A DNA stretch of 64,000 nucleotides from Platycnemis pennipes (lineage: Eukaryota > Arthropoda > Insecta > Odonata > Platycnemididae). The notes under the pieces were generated by a model. It was not told the origin of the DNA. It did not search any database and was given only the letters and a program-made list of their open reading frames with translations. Shown piece by piece: positions 1 to 14,316 of this stretch (the stretch's first letter is position 1; each line of letters starts with the position of its first letter). The stretch lies in the NCBI GenBank assembly GCA_933228895.1, contig OW121853.1, positions 81,576,645 through 81,640,644 on the forward strand, given 5' to 3'. A program made the position numbers and the translations under genes.

Positions 1-128
1 GTTCTCCATCATATGGCGACCTTAATCACTTAGTATCGGTAAGCTCTTGGACTTCTTTTTCATCCCGGTATTATTGTATAAGTATTTTCTGGGATTTATG
101 CAAAAACTATTATTACTACTACTCATGA

Positions 129-1789
129 CCCTGAGAGCACAAAGTTTGCAGTAGACCTAATGTAAACCTAATTTCAACATCTACATATGGTATTCAGCTA
201 ACCATAAGGTTTTTAATTTTAACGTCTACATCTGGTACACAGCAAACCATAAAGTTTCCTTCATAAGGTATGTAAATGTCTTTATTTTGGTTCACATTAT
301 GGCCACTTGTGGTCAAAATAAGGTGCAAATGTCCGCCATTCGTGGTCTACTGTAACCATTAATGAAGGTTTTCAGCTTACTAGATTTAAAAGTAAAATAG
401 TTTTCATGGTAGTGCGATAATCAACACAAAAATGTAACAAGTAAGTAAACTTTGGTTTTCCACGCAATATTAATATACCTACAAACTACGTAGTTTAATA
501 TTTAATACACTAACTACATTAAGTACGTTTCTACGACGTCATCATCAGGTAAATTAATAATTATGCTGCGTAGTCAAAACTTATAGTGGTACAGTACTAC
601 TCTGTGCACAAAAACAATTTATTTCACTATTACAAAAAAATGCCTGAAAAACACCAAATCTAACCACTTCTACTGGAATTATGCCAGAAACCATCAACAT
701 ATAGCAAAAATATAATAACAAATACCTTTATTTACCAGAAGTCCAGTGCAAATGAATTATACAAAATTTACACAACTGCATCTCAACACACAATCAATGG
801 CACTTCCTCAGCGTTTTCGAAGACATTGTCTATGCATTACCAAAATTTTAAAAGAAAAGAGAGTTCACTGATATTACATTATTTTGTTGCCAAACACGGT
901 TATTCACTCAGCAACATAATGTAAACCAATCAAAACGGAACCTTACTTGGCATAATTTACATGAAAAAGGTCCAAATACCCCACAATAGTACCATATCTG
1001 CTAGCAGTAAAGTTACACACGAAACTTAAAGGATCCTTCGTTCAACGACGTATTTTTTAACAACTTCGTAACGTTACTGGTAACTTCGGAGAACAAGTAT
1101 TTTACGGTTGAGAAAATCTGTAAAGACAATAACACGCCGATGCTACAGAAAGAAAAATGATTTCTAAGCAGACATTATTCCATTGCCTTGAATTTCTAAG
1201 TACACTTACCACTACGATAGAGCCTTAGTACAAAGTACCTAGTGGATGAACCAGAACCAAATTATTCTTTAGAATACAAGAATGCATAAGACAACTGTAT
1301 ATTATGTAACTAGAGTGTGTAAAAAAAACACGGAGATGATAAATTTCAACTACACTCCAATAAGATTCAGCACACGTTTACATGTTTTCTTGCGTTTCCA
1401 TCTGCGGGCACGATTTAACAAAGGAAAACTGCTGAAGCAAGCGCAGCCAACTTGGCCATATAAGCGGAATTTCTACCGGATGATATTGTTTAAGCGCAGT
1501 AATGGACTGATAATGACGAAATAATGTTTGCTGATGTACCAGTAATTCCGTTTTTTATAAGTATTTAAACTGGTCTCATGGAGAACTATTGAAAACATAT
1601 TTCTTACATTTGTTTTGGATGGTAATTTTTTGTTTTAAATTTAGTCGACTGCGTCAGTCATTAGGACTATATTATCGTGTCTACATTAGGTCAATTCTTG
1701 GTCTACAGCAAACTTCAATCAATGAAGTTATCTGTAGACATTAAATTGACCAAATTTAGACGTCTACAATTTTTAATGTGCTCTCAGGG
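129..1789. mobile_element. TIR DNA element, CCCTGAGAGCAC family, copy A
   Basis: The element opens with CCCTGAGAGCAC and closes with the exact inverse GTGCTCTCAGGG. It is flanked by GA on both sides (127-128 and 1790-1791). The subterminal zones are rich in short direct and inverted copies of GTCTACAT and GTAGAC. It is about 1.66 kb and closely matches 29526-32160 over its whole length, apart from a missing block and a collapsed 5' tandem repeat. No transposase-like ORF is recognisable; a short 80-codon ORF inside it looks like chance. It is probably a non-autonomous DNA transposon in a beta-tubulin intron. The superfamily is not assigned. Confidence 0.75.
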
Positions 1790-2923
1790 GATGAAATGTG
1801 TTTCAAGGGGATAGGTTTAAATTATAAAAAAATATTTTAAGATCTCTGATGCAAGATATGGTGCATTCAGTAGGTGAGAAGTGAGAGTGTAGGAAGAGGT
1901 AGGACTTAAATGTCCTTGAAAACAGGCAAACATAAATTTACAAAGGTGTTAGAGCATTTAAATAATGGTTCTCTGTAACAAGGACATAATCTTGGTGGAC
2001 AAATAAATGCAGTGGCATATTGTTCATGTGTAGATAAATTAGAGAATTCTAGTTTTAATATATCAAGAAATATAATATTGATGCTATATATTTAGATGTA
2101 GACCTAGAACAGATTTGCCTGCTTAATGGCAAAATCCAGTTGACTTTTTAGCCAGGGATCTTGTATAGATTTGAAATAAATTAAAATTGCTTCTTTCACA
2201 TAGTCAAAAACTATTGGTTTCATTTAGTTAAAATTTCAATTTAATATGATGATGCTAAAGAATAACAAGCACTGCATGGTCATCGTATTTATCATTGAAA
2301 TTCATGATCATCAGAAACTTTTTTTCTAAATAAAATTTGGTATAAGGTAATCAGAGGTGACAAAAAATTTTTGATTTGCATAAATATAGAAATGAACATT
2401 CTATTTGATACATTTTACTGCAATAAAATTTGTTTCATCTATTGCAAGACATGACTTCTCAAACTCACTTGTCTAAGTTAATATCTCAATGATGTCTTGA
2501 TGGATAATAGCTCATAGTAAGATAGCAGAGTAGAGGCATGAGCTCTCAGTAACTCATATATAAAATTCAATAGCTCTTTGCAAAAGTACGATTTCAAAGA
2601 AAATACAACTTGTGTCACCTCTTTTAAGTTAATGATGAATACGTAACTGAACCCTGAATGTGTGAATTTCACATGCCAATGGCTTAGCACAGGGTGAGCT
2701 CTACCCTCACCTATCAAAAAATAACCTTTGGGTTGAGCGCACATTTCATTATTATTTATAAGTGTTAATCTTAGAGAAAGGAATTGGTAATAATTTAATT
2801 AAAGTTCAAACTGGAATTTTGGACTGTAGTGGCTTTACTCCTCAAAGCCATTTAAAATATATTGAGGTTTAAAGTATCTTAATATTTTCTTGCAAATTTT
2901 ATCCTTGTTAATTATTCATTTAG
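1790..2923 (+). other. Intron sequence, no gene seen
   Basis: AT-rich intron of the beta-tubulin gene between element A and the first visible exon. It ends in a pyrimidine-rich stretch and the acceptor TTTAG at 2919-2923. The small ORFs show no family motifs. Confidence 0.6.
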
Positions 2924-4519
<1,596 letters not shown>

Positions 4520-5014
4520 CAGTAAAATCTCTATACAACGAACCCCCATACAGCTTAATTTGAAGGAAACCATCCTATTTTTAAGTCTTTGGCCCAGTCC
4601 CGGACCCTTCCAATGGACAATGCATGCAAAAAACCTCCCGTAATAATCCTCTAATTACGAAAATTCCCTACAATGAAGTCTGAGAATGGGCCCAAAACAT
4701 TAAAAGTGCCCCTCTAAAACATATTATTGAGAGCAAACGCAGTATTTTGCATTTACAGGTAATTTTATTCCATCGATATTTACGTAATAAGCAGGAGGTA
4801 GAACCGCAGTGGAGTGTACCGCGTCTCAACCGCTCTGCTCCGAGCTTCGAAGGGGTTCAAATCCGAGACCTACAGAGTGGAGGGCATGAAGGAAACTTGA
4901 CACTCTGGCTCGGTGAAGGCCATAGTCACCTCTGATTGAAACATGATAACACAGAAAGAAAAAACACGAGCCAAATCCACAAAAATAAACTTAACTACGA
5001 CCCGGGTTTCACTG
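4520..5014. mobile_element. Tigger/mariner-type MITE with TA duplication
   Basis: The left end reads CAGTAAAATCTCTATACAAC and the right end, inverted, reads CAGTGAAACCCGGGTCGTAG, an imperfect TIR. TA lies immediately outside both ends (4518-4519 and 5015-5016), as expected for the Tc1/mariner/pogo superfamily. At 495 bp it is too short for a transposase. It lies within a beta-tubulin intron. Confidence 0.65.
4854..4864 (+). other. tRNA-type B-box (GGTTCAAATCC)
   Basis: GGTTCAAATCC matches the RNA polymerase III internal B-box consensus. It sits in an unusually GC-rich part of the MITE at 4520-5014. A possible but poor A-box lies about 40 bp upstream. No clover-leaf can be drawn with confidence, so this is either a tRNA-derived SINE remnant or chance. 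Confidence 0.3.
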
Positions 5015-5439
5015 TATTACAGCATAGTCACCTGACATTTCCCGAAAGTCATGAAAATTAAGTGTGAATACATGTGTGCAGAAAGCCAGTGCAGTAGCAA
5101 TTATGGGCCCTTCACTCCTCCACTTACCACCCATTGAAAGGAGAATCAGAAGTATAACATTACGAATAGTTGTACTTTGCATCTAACTTTAAGATGAAAT
5201 ACGGTTGGAGCATCAATCAGAAGTCTCTTAATTCTGTCACATCTTGTGCTGAAGATATTTTATTTGGATGAAGAAATGTCCGGAAAGCTAGTTAAATTGA
5301 TGAAAATCAAACTCAGATATTTCAGTTAAAAACTGACTATAGTACATGGTACATATTTGACTGAAATACCAGTATTGAAGTTCAAATTTCTTCGTTTTAA
5401 TTTGCTCTGCAGACTTTTCTTCCTCCGATAAAATGACCC

Positions 5440-5680
5440 TGAACGGTGATAGATTAAATATGTTGCATAACATTATTGAAATATGCTGCGCATGTTTTCT
5501 CAAATATGCCATGCCTGTGTTGACAACATGCTCAGCATATTTGCGAAAATGTTTTCAGCACATTTCTAGCATATGATTACATGGACATTTGTTAATGCTC
5601 AGCATATGCTAGAAACATTTTCAACATATTGAACATATTTTACGAAAATGTGGTCAGCATATTGTCAGCGTTAATTGTGC
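5440..5680. repeat. CAGCATAT/AACATATT-rich foldback
   Basis: A cluster of short repeated words (CAGCATAT, ACATATT, GAAAATGT) in both orientations. It includes a perfect 13-bp inverted pair, TTTCTAGCATATG at 5563-5575 and CATATGCTAGAAA at 5603-5615. It is probably a decayed foldback or MITE. No coding content. Confidence 0.5.
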
Positions 5681-6101
5681 TAATAGGGAAAGATATTGTT
5701 AATAGAGTTTAGAAGATGTGTTCATAATGTGGAGTAAGATGTACCATTCTAATAAAACCGGTATACACTTCCTCTTACAATATATTTAAAACAGCATGAC
5801 ACATGTTTCTGCTTGTGATGCTGTGATAGGATGTGTTGAAACCTGATGGCTTTGTAAGCTGAAACAATTGGTGTGATGGTTTAAATATGTTTTATGTAGA
5901 AAAGTGCTATGGTTTTGACTACTATTGAAAATATTTCAAAATATTGATGAAGTGGTATTTCTTTCTTAGGCATGCTATTAATATGCAATATTTTTCCTTA
6001 GCAGTAGACTCCTCTGAGTAGTTCCACATGTTACCTTCATCTTAATTTTATGATTCTAATATACCTAGTCAAGGTAGTGATAACTGTAGTAATAATGTTA
6101 A

Positions 6102-6254
<153 letters not shown>

Positions 6255-6300
6255 TAACTAATTAATAGCTTTCATCTGAATGATTGTGTAGTGCTATTAT

Positions 6301-7412
6301 CGTTTCAAATATCTTTGCGACTGAGAGGCAGGCCTTAAATTCGTGGGGGCAGGTGCGTTTCGGGAAGGTCCGGAGTCGTCCGGAAGTCTCCGCTGCCGGG
6401 GGGTGGGGAAGGGCCTTCGAGAGGAGAGGAACGAGCTCAACGTTGCCAATGTCATCGTCCCAAACTACATGAGCCGTGATATCAGAGGGACGCACAGTGG
6501 GAAAGGCCAGGGTATGGTAGCTGGTCGCTATGGAAAAAAGTGGACCTAATGACTTGGTCGATTCACAGGTGGAGTGCAGAGAACATAAATGATACTTTGA
6601 GACAAAGAATGGAATGCAAATTCCTTCAAAACAGGCAGGTAGTGGAATGAAAGCAACTGGATGATTCACCGGGGGAATTTTGAGAAAAACATACCTGAAT
6701 GCTAAAAGGGGAATGTTATTACTCACGAAAACGGTAGCAGCAGGAGTAGGTTTAAAGTTGCAATAGGATAACGAATACAACCCTTTTTTCGATATTATTC
6801 AAGTCCTAAAATAGTTTTTTTTCCAAATAAATTGTAACAAAAATGTTTATCAAGGGAAATCATTGGATGACCCAACTCTTTCTCCCGCTGAAAAAACCTT
6901 AGTACATATATTGTGTACTATTTTCTTCGCTTGGCAGTGGAGAAGAAGTTTCACCTTCTTCTGATCCATGATACCGTCAAAAACACCAAACAGCAAATAA
7001 TTACTCCCGCGCATTGGGAATAAAACCAATGATGATTGGTTTCCGTAATGGGTATAATGGGGAAGGGGAATAATAGGAATACGGGGAATAACAGGAAAGG
7101 AATATGGGTTATGGTATAAAGGAAAAAGTGGGTAAGATAAAAGATTAAAAGGTTAATTGGGAAAATCGGTAAAGGGAGCTAGAAAATAACACCACGAAGC
7201 ACCGATCAAAGGCAGCGGAGATTTGGCAACACAGCAAGCAGATTCACGAAGTTCACACTACGGAGGTCTGAGAGCGACTGAATTTTCGAGAGGCTAGGCC
7301 ACGCCTACTGCATCCTAGTTCGCCCAGAGAAAGTCACGTGACGAGCGACTTTCACTTCGCTCACCCCTAAAAATTTAAGGCCTGCCTCTCAGTCGCAAAG
7401 ATATTTGAAACG
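6301..7412. mobile_element. TIR element with about 41-bp perfect inverted ends
   Basis: Starts CGTTTCAAATATCTTTGCGA and ends with its inverse TCGCAAAGATATTTGAAACG. The match is perfect for about 41 bp, through AGGCAGGCCTTAAATT. The interior is GC-richer than the surrounding intron and has GGGGAATA-like purine runs near 7060-7110. A 172-codon minus-strand ORF reads through the left TIR and has no family motif, so it is not called as a gene. No clear target duplication was found, so the superfamily is open. Confidence 0.7.
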
Positions 7413-8213
7413 GATAGTAGTGTTACCAAATTCCAAGCTTGGTGAAAATGGCTCTTTTGAGTTAGGGAACAAAATTATTTTTTGGTGATTAAAAGATTTT
7501 CTAAGGGAAATCCTGTGCTGTGTTTTTTTATGTAGAGTTTTGTGCTGAAATTTGATAAAATTTTCACAGAATCCAAAATTTCCTTATACCAGGGTTTGCT
7601 TGAATTGTTAGAGGTTAATTGTAGTGCATAGCTAAGGACTCACTCCTATGATTAAATGTTGCATTCCGAATTATTTCATGCTGGAATTAATTTCAAACAG
7701 TAAAAGCACACCTTGTCATATACTCATTTATAACACTAGCAGATATGCTTGTCAATGGTTAGGTTTTTTGAATTGTTTTTCAATAGTCTACATATATCTG
7801 TAGAGGCTCCAGTTAAGATTTTGATGTTTTTGCTGATATGCAAAGTTTGCCGGGAATAAGTGCTGTCAATGTCAAGGTAGGAAAAATTGCATTGTACAAA
7901 AAGTGTTGTTTACTCTTTATAGAGTATTAATATGGAAAACTGGAGTATATGGGAGTTTGAATTCTTATTCCCAAATAGGTACATATAAGAAGTGACTTTG
8001 ACACTCATCCTAGAAATTGCGGCACTGCCAAAACTTAGAATGGCATTTATCATCTAACCTTGTCTTGATGGCATTGGCTTAGCATTGCCGTTACAGCTTC
8101 TTTAACTTCACCAGTTGGTATTGGGTAAATGCCTTGTTACACTTGAAAGACTTGAGCTTGAGAAAATATATAATAAGATACACAAATGAAACTACTTACC
8201 CTTGGTTTTTACT
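7413..8213 (+). other. Intron sequence, no gene seen
   Basis: AT-rich beta-tubulin intron between the TIR element and the LTR-like element. No coding, RNA or repeat structure was recognised. Confidence 0.5.
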
Positions 8214-8682
8214 AGATTGCAGCATTACTCGAATGCAATAAAGATTTTATTTTGTGGGTTACGCTTGTCCGAGGGACAAAATTCTTTCCAAGCTTGGGTG
8301 AACAAGATGAGGTTAATAAAACAAGAAGCAAAAATTATCAGTTTAACAATACCAGTAAATTTATTTCAACAATATAGCAAGTACAAACCAACGACTGAAT
8401 GAATATTCTTCCCTTCGGGGAATAATAGCCATTTTGGAACAATAGGGAGTAGGCACTAGGACACCCTCTAAAAAATAACCAAGTCTCTGAATCTGACTTG
8501 AAACGGCCGCACACTCGTATAAGTGAAATCCTTGCCATCTCGACTCAAACAGGGATGGGAGAGGGGAAGTATCTTGACGTCAGGAGAGGTTGTTTTCTGC
8601 AAGGTCAAGGTGAATGGGGAATTAGTCAATAAGTTTTTGAGGGGAGGGAAAATGGTATGTTTAATGTATTATTCCAAATAGT

Positions 8683-10950
8683 CCCTCAATTTTTGGCCAA
8701 AATCTTCATGGAAAAAGTCTTCGGGGGACTATTCGAGCTCAAGACACCTAATGTCCGTTGTAAAATTCCATCCCCCGAGTTTGAAGGCCAATATCTCAAA
8801 TGGCTATTTTGAAAAACAAGAAAAGCCACTTCTCTTCTCTTCATATAAGATATGGAACATACGAACTACGTTACGACAAATTTAAAAAATAGCTATCTCA
8901 GCTTGCGGAAGTCTGAAATATATTTTATTTATACTGTAGTAAGTACTGTAAAAAAAGCACGTGTAAAATGACTTAACAAATTGAGAGAATTAGACATGCT
9001 TTCCACTTATATGGATTTCGGAAAGCGAGCTCCAGCTGACTGGACTTTTGGCTGGGAGAGATAGGCTGATCGAGGATATCAAGTTGTAAGCTACTGTACC
9101 ATGCGCACCTAACACAAAGCGAGGAAAAATTTCTCTAGTAGGTACAGGAAAAATATCCTTGCCTGTGCTTGTATTAAAGTTGATAAGTTGCAGTATACCA
9201 AAATAAAATCAGCGATAAGTGAGATATCTTTGTCACCAAATTTGTTGGCTTCTCGACAAAAGAAACGATTTGCACCTTAAATTATCCTCAACTCAGTCTC
9301 CAAAAACTTCCCGCGAGGAGGCGTAGTGATGATATGCTTCCAATCAGTTGGTGATGATATGTTTCCAATCAGTTCTTAAACTGACACTGCATTGCATTCT
9401 TAAAGACAAAACTTTTTTTGCGCTTTTGTCGAGTCCTCATGACTCATTCACAGCGGTAGGCGAGCTGCTTGCAGAGATTCCTTGCACGTGCTACCTTTCT
9501 CTTTCAGGCATGCTCTGGACAGTTGAGCATGCTCATATAGCAAAAAATAAATTTATATCGATATCAAATCACCAACGAATTCTATTGAAATTTCATAAGT
9601 GGATTCATGTTCATGAACTCGAGAGCAAGATGAAGGTCCAAACGGTGATTTTCGGTATGGAAAGCATGTGAGACTGAAAATAACGCAGTCTAACAACTTC
9701 ATCAATTACTAATATACTGATGAACTTAGTTCAATTAACAGTGTGAAACTTCTTATAGCTATGAACAAAGCCCTTAGCTACAACATGTGAAAATGAAAGT
9801 TTGATACCTTGATATGTGTCATTCTTCCCTGGTGAAAATAAACCTTGACAGACGGTGTGTCGGACAATGTGACAGAAGTGTGAACACAGTGTGCTTAGAA
9901 CGTGACAAGAGTGTGATTACAGTGTGCGTACACCGTGACAAAAGTGTAAATTGGGACTCAAAAGCGTGCAGAAAGCGTGATAGACACTGTGACAGTACAG
10001 TTTGTTCACAGTGTGAGGGCACCGTGCACACATTGTGAGGACACTGTGACTAATACCCATTTACAGTGTGCTGTACATTGTGGTCACACTGTCCATCACG
10101 CTTTGAAGGGAGCACAGTGTGCGTACACTGTGACTAATAGCCTTGTACAGCGTGCAGCACATTGTAGTCACACTGTCCATCACGCTTTGAAGGGAGCACA
10201 CTGTGCGCACAGTATACATTGTGACTAATACACTTGCACAGTGTGATACACATTGTTGTCACACTGTCTGTCACGGTTTATTTTCACCAGGGTTATGATG
10301 CCTAAAATTTGATGGATCCATCCGGTATGCAAAAAAATTCACTAAAAATCCATTCTTGAACACAATTTAATAAATAAAATTTGTAAACATTTTTAATACA
10401 ATCAGTAAATGTATAAACAAACAACCTTTAATTTGATATACTTTAATTTAAAATTGCATTAGCCATCTTTGAGATAATGGTCTTCAAACTCACGTGTGAT
10501 GGAAATTTTGCTGCGGATTGTAGGCATCCTAATAAGGGTGTTATGGATGATATATCGCATAACACTTAAAATTTTTACTTTGCATTTTTTTAGTTTCCTA
10601 TTTAGGATTATTAATTATGTCATTAATTGCAAAGTTCCTAGTCATAGCTTATATATGATAAATTTTTGATCAAATATATTTCCTTAGAAATCGAAAACTT
10701 GATTCCACAGGACTGTAAACAAGATTCATATAGCTGCACGCACTCATCTGCGAATGAAAAATTCATTGTGCGAACATTCTTAACTTGCGTTAATGAATAT
10801 CGGAAATAACCCATTTTGATTCTAGGTGTTCATGCAAGTGAGGGTGAAGGACCAAGGTCCTCTTTACGATCCCAAGTTCTATCATGTTTAGGCAGAAATC
10901 CATCGATTTTTAAGAGATGGTGTCACTAATTGGAAGAGGAAGAAAAGTGT
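8683..10950 (+). repeat. Middle-repetitive family, copy C
   Basis: About 2.2 kb that aligns in order with pieces at 37576-38703, 41340-41944 and 44894-45210. Shared landmarks are CACCTAATGTCCGTTGTAAA/TACCTAATGTCCGTTGTAAA, GAGTCCTCATGACTCATTCA, GATGGATCCATCC and TATCATGTTTAGGCAGAAAT. It has no recognisable coding content, and TIRs were not found. Copy C lacks the piggyBac and hAT insertions of the other copy but carries its own insertion at 9827-10292. Confidence 0.7.
9827..10292. mobile_element. 466-bp MITE, CCCTGGTGAAAATAAACC ends, TT duplication
   Basis: The ends are CCCTGGTGAAAATAAACC and its inverse GGTTTATTTTCACCAGGG. The similarity continues inward through the CACACTGTC/GACAGACGGTGTG region. 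TT flanks both ends (9825-9826, 10293-10294). The related copy at about 41540-41550 reads straight through this site with a single TT, so the 2-bp duplication is supported by an empty site. The interior is made of ACAGTGTG/CACACTGT words and a tandem unit of about 84-91 bp (copies beginning near 10085, 10169 and 10260). ORFs on both strands here are by-products of the repeats. Confidence 0.8.
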
Positions 10951-12496
10951 ATGTTTTAACTGAAATAGCAGACATGCGGTCTATTTTTCTCGACAAAATG
11001 CTTATTGAAATATTATTGTCCCCGTTACAAATTATAAAAGACACAAATAAAATAATCAGAATTAAACAAATGCCATCCCGAATGGAGAAGGTAGTATAAG
11101 TATGAAATATTTGGTGAATGGACCCATGAACATCTGTGAAAATTAAATGTCATACTGCTGCCAAATATATACTTGGTCAATGGCTATTATGTGATTACGT
11201 GCACAAACGCATATAACGAAGCCTTTATTAGAAAAAAAAACTATACCCGCAACATTAAGCAAAACTCTATAAAGAAGTTAGTGATTTAGGAATTTGTCCT
11301 TTAATTGTATCAAAATTCCTTTTTAAAATAATCCTTCACTGCGATCGCAGTAACCTAGTAACCTTGATTTTTTGCAACCAATGCGAGTGATAACTGCAGT
11401 GGGTAGCATTTTAAATGAAAAAACATTTGGTCGCCATAATTCCCAACGACAATGACAATTCAAAATCATGATTTCTCATTTACATATCTCAATTCTCCAA
11501 TCCACCTAATTATGGAAAAAATAGTTTCATTAAATACAATAGCTATTCAACTTTAAAAGGTGAAATAATATAGAGTATTTTGGTAAATATATTAACTGAT
11601 TCTCCATATTGATAACTGAAATAATGGAAATTTTTAACGCTCAAGGTGCTAATTTGTTAACCTGAGAAAATAATGTGCAAGTCCTGCTTTGCATTAAAAA
11701 AAAAATTCCACAACTGAACTTCAAAAATGTATCAACTTAATTTGGGGGGGACTATATTCAGAGGACTTTGTCTGCAAAAAAGAGATGTTGCCTTGTTTTT
11801 TTGTGCATTTCTTATGTCGATTGTTTCTGTGATTTTGGGTGACCATTTTGTGTTCCCTCATGAATCCCAGACCTAACCCGAGAATGCCTGGTGCACTCCA
11901 GATGTGCTTGTGTGTATTTGAGTTAGTGCTGCCATAAATATCTCTGTCCATCCATTACAAGGATCTGTATTAATTGCTCAGTACATAAGTTTGGGTACAG
12001 TGGGTGAGGTGGAAGTTTACCATCGGAGCATCAGGAACTCTTATGTGACTCTGACGGGAGGTCATCAACCCCTGGCCTGTGTGCTGGGCAAACTTCTGGT
12101 CTTCTTCCATATTCATATATGTGATGGCTGATGGTGAGGCCAAAATGGTACATTTGGAAAAGGTAGCAGTCCGGAAACATTGCATTTGGGAATCATAGGA
12201 ATTCTTGGCATCGCTGGCTCACCTGTTGTTAGCCTGTCCTGCCTGTCCTGCAAGTCCTTTGGCTAAGTCTGGAGAGTAATTAGTCCACCGAGGGAAGGAG
12301 AGGGAGGGGGTACCTAAATTCCCACAAGATGTTTCATTAGGCGCTCATGTCATTTATTATTTGTCATTCCATCAATCAAAATGCCATTTTAACTTGGCAT
12401 AGTGAAGGTTAAAAAAAAATGAAAATGCTTTCCTTATATTGGATTCAGTTTTCCCTAAAAAAACCTGAAATAAGTCATCTCAAGTTTATTTATTAA

Positions 12497-14316
<1,820 letters not shown>

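Larger units (their letters stand above)
8218..12326. mobile_element. Interrupted LTR-like element (TGCAGC...CCACA), copy 1
   Basis: The start TGCAGCATTACTCGAA and the end AATTCCCACA match the two ends of the 811-bp copy at 30699-31509. The flanks are AGAT at 8214-8217 and AGAT at 12327-12330, a 4-bp direct duplication. Homology to the other copy covers about 8218-8665 and about 12000-12326 only. The roughly 3.3 kb between is foreign and includes repeat family C. The TG...CA ends and 4-bp duplication fit a solo LTR that later received an insertion. No gag or pol coding is seen. Confidence 0.6.

Noticed and set aside
4747..4935. Possible tRNA gene around the B-box at 4854
   Set aside because: No acceptor stem, anticodon arm or convincing A-box could be drawn.
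6262..6780. 172-codon minus-strand ORF
   Set aside because: It reads through a transposon TIR, has no domain motif and no splice context.
9814..10228. Overlapping ORFs on both strands (70-83 codons) rich in Cys, His, Thr and Val
   Set aside because: They are by-products of CAGTGTG/CACACTG repeats in the MITE at 9827-10292. Open frames on both strands over a tandem repeat are not evidence of coding.
9977..10260. CRISPR-like spaced repeats
   Set aside because: The direct repeats are long, overlapping and lie inside a TIR element in a eukaryotic intron. There are no uniform repeats with unique spacers and no cas genes.
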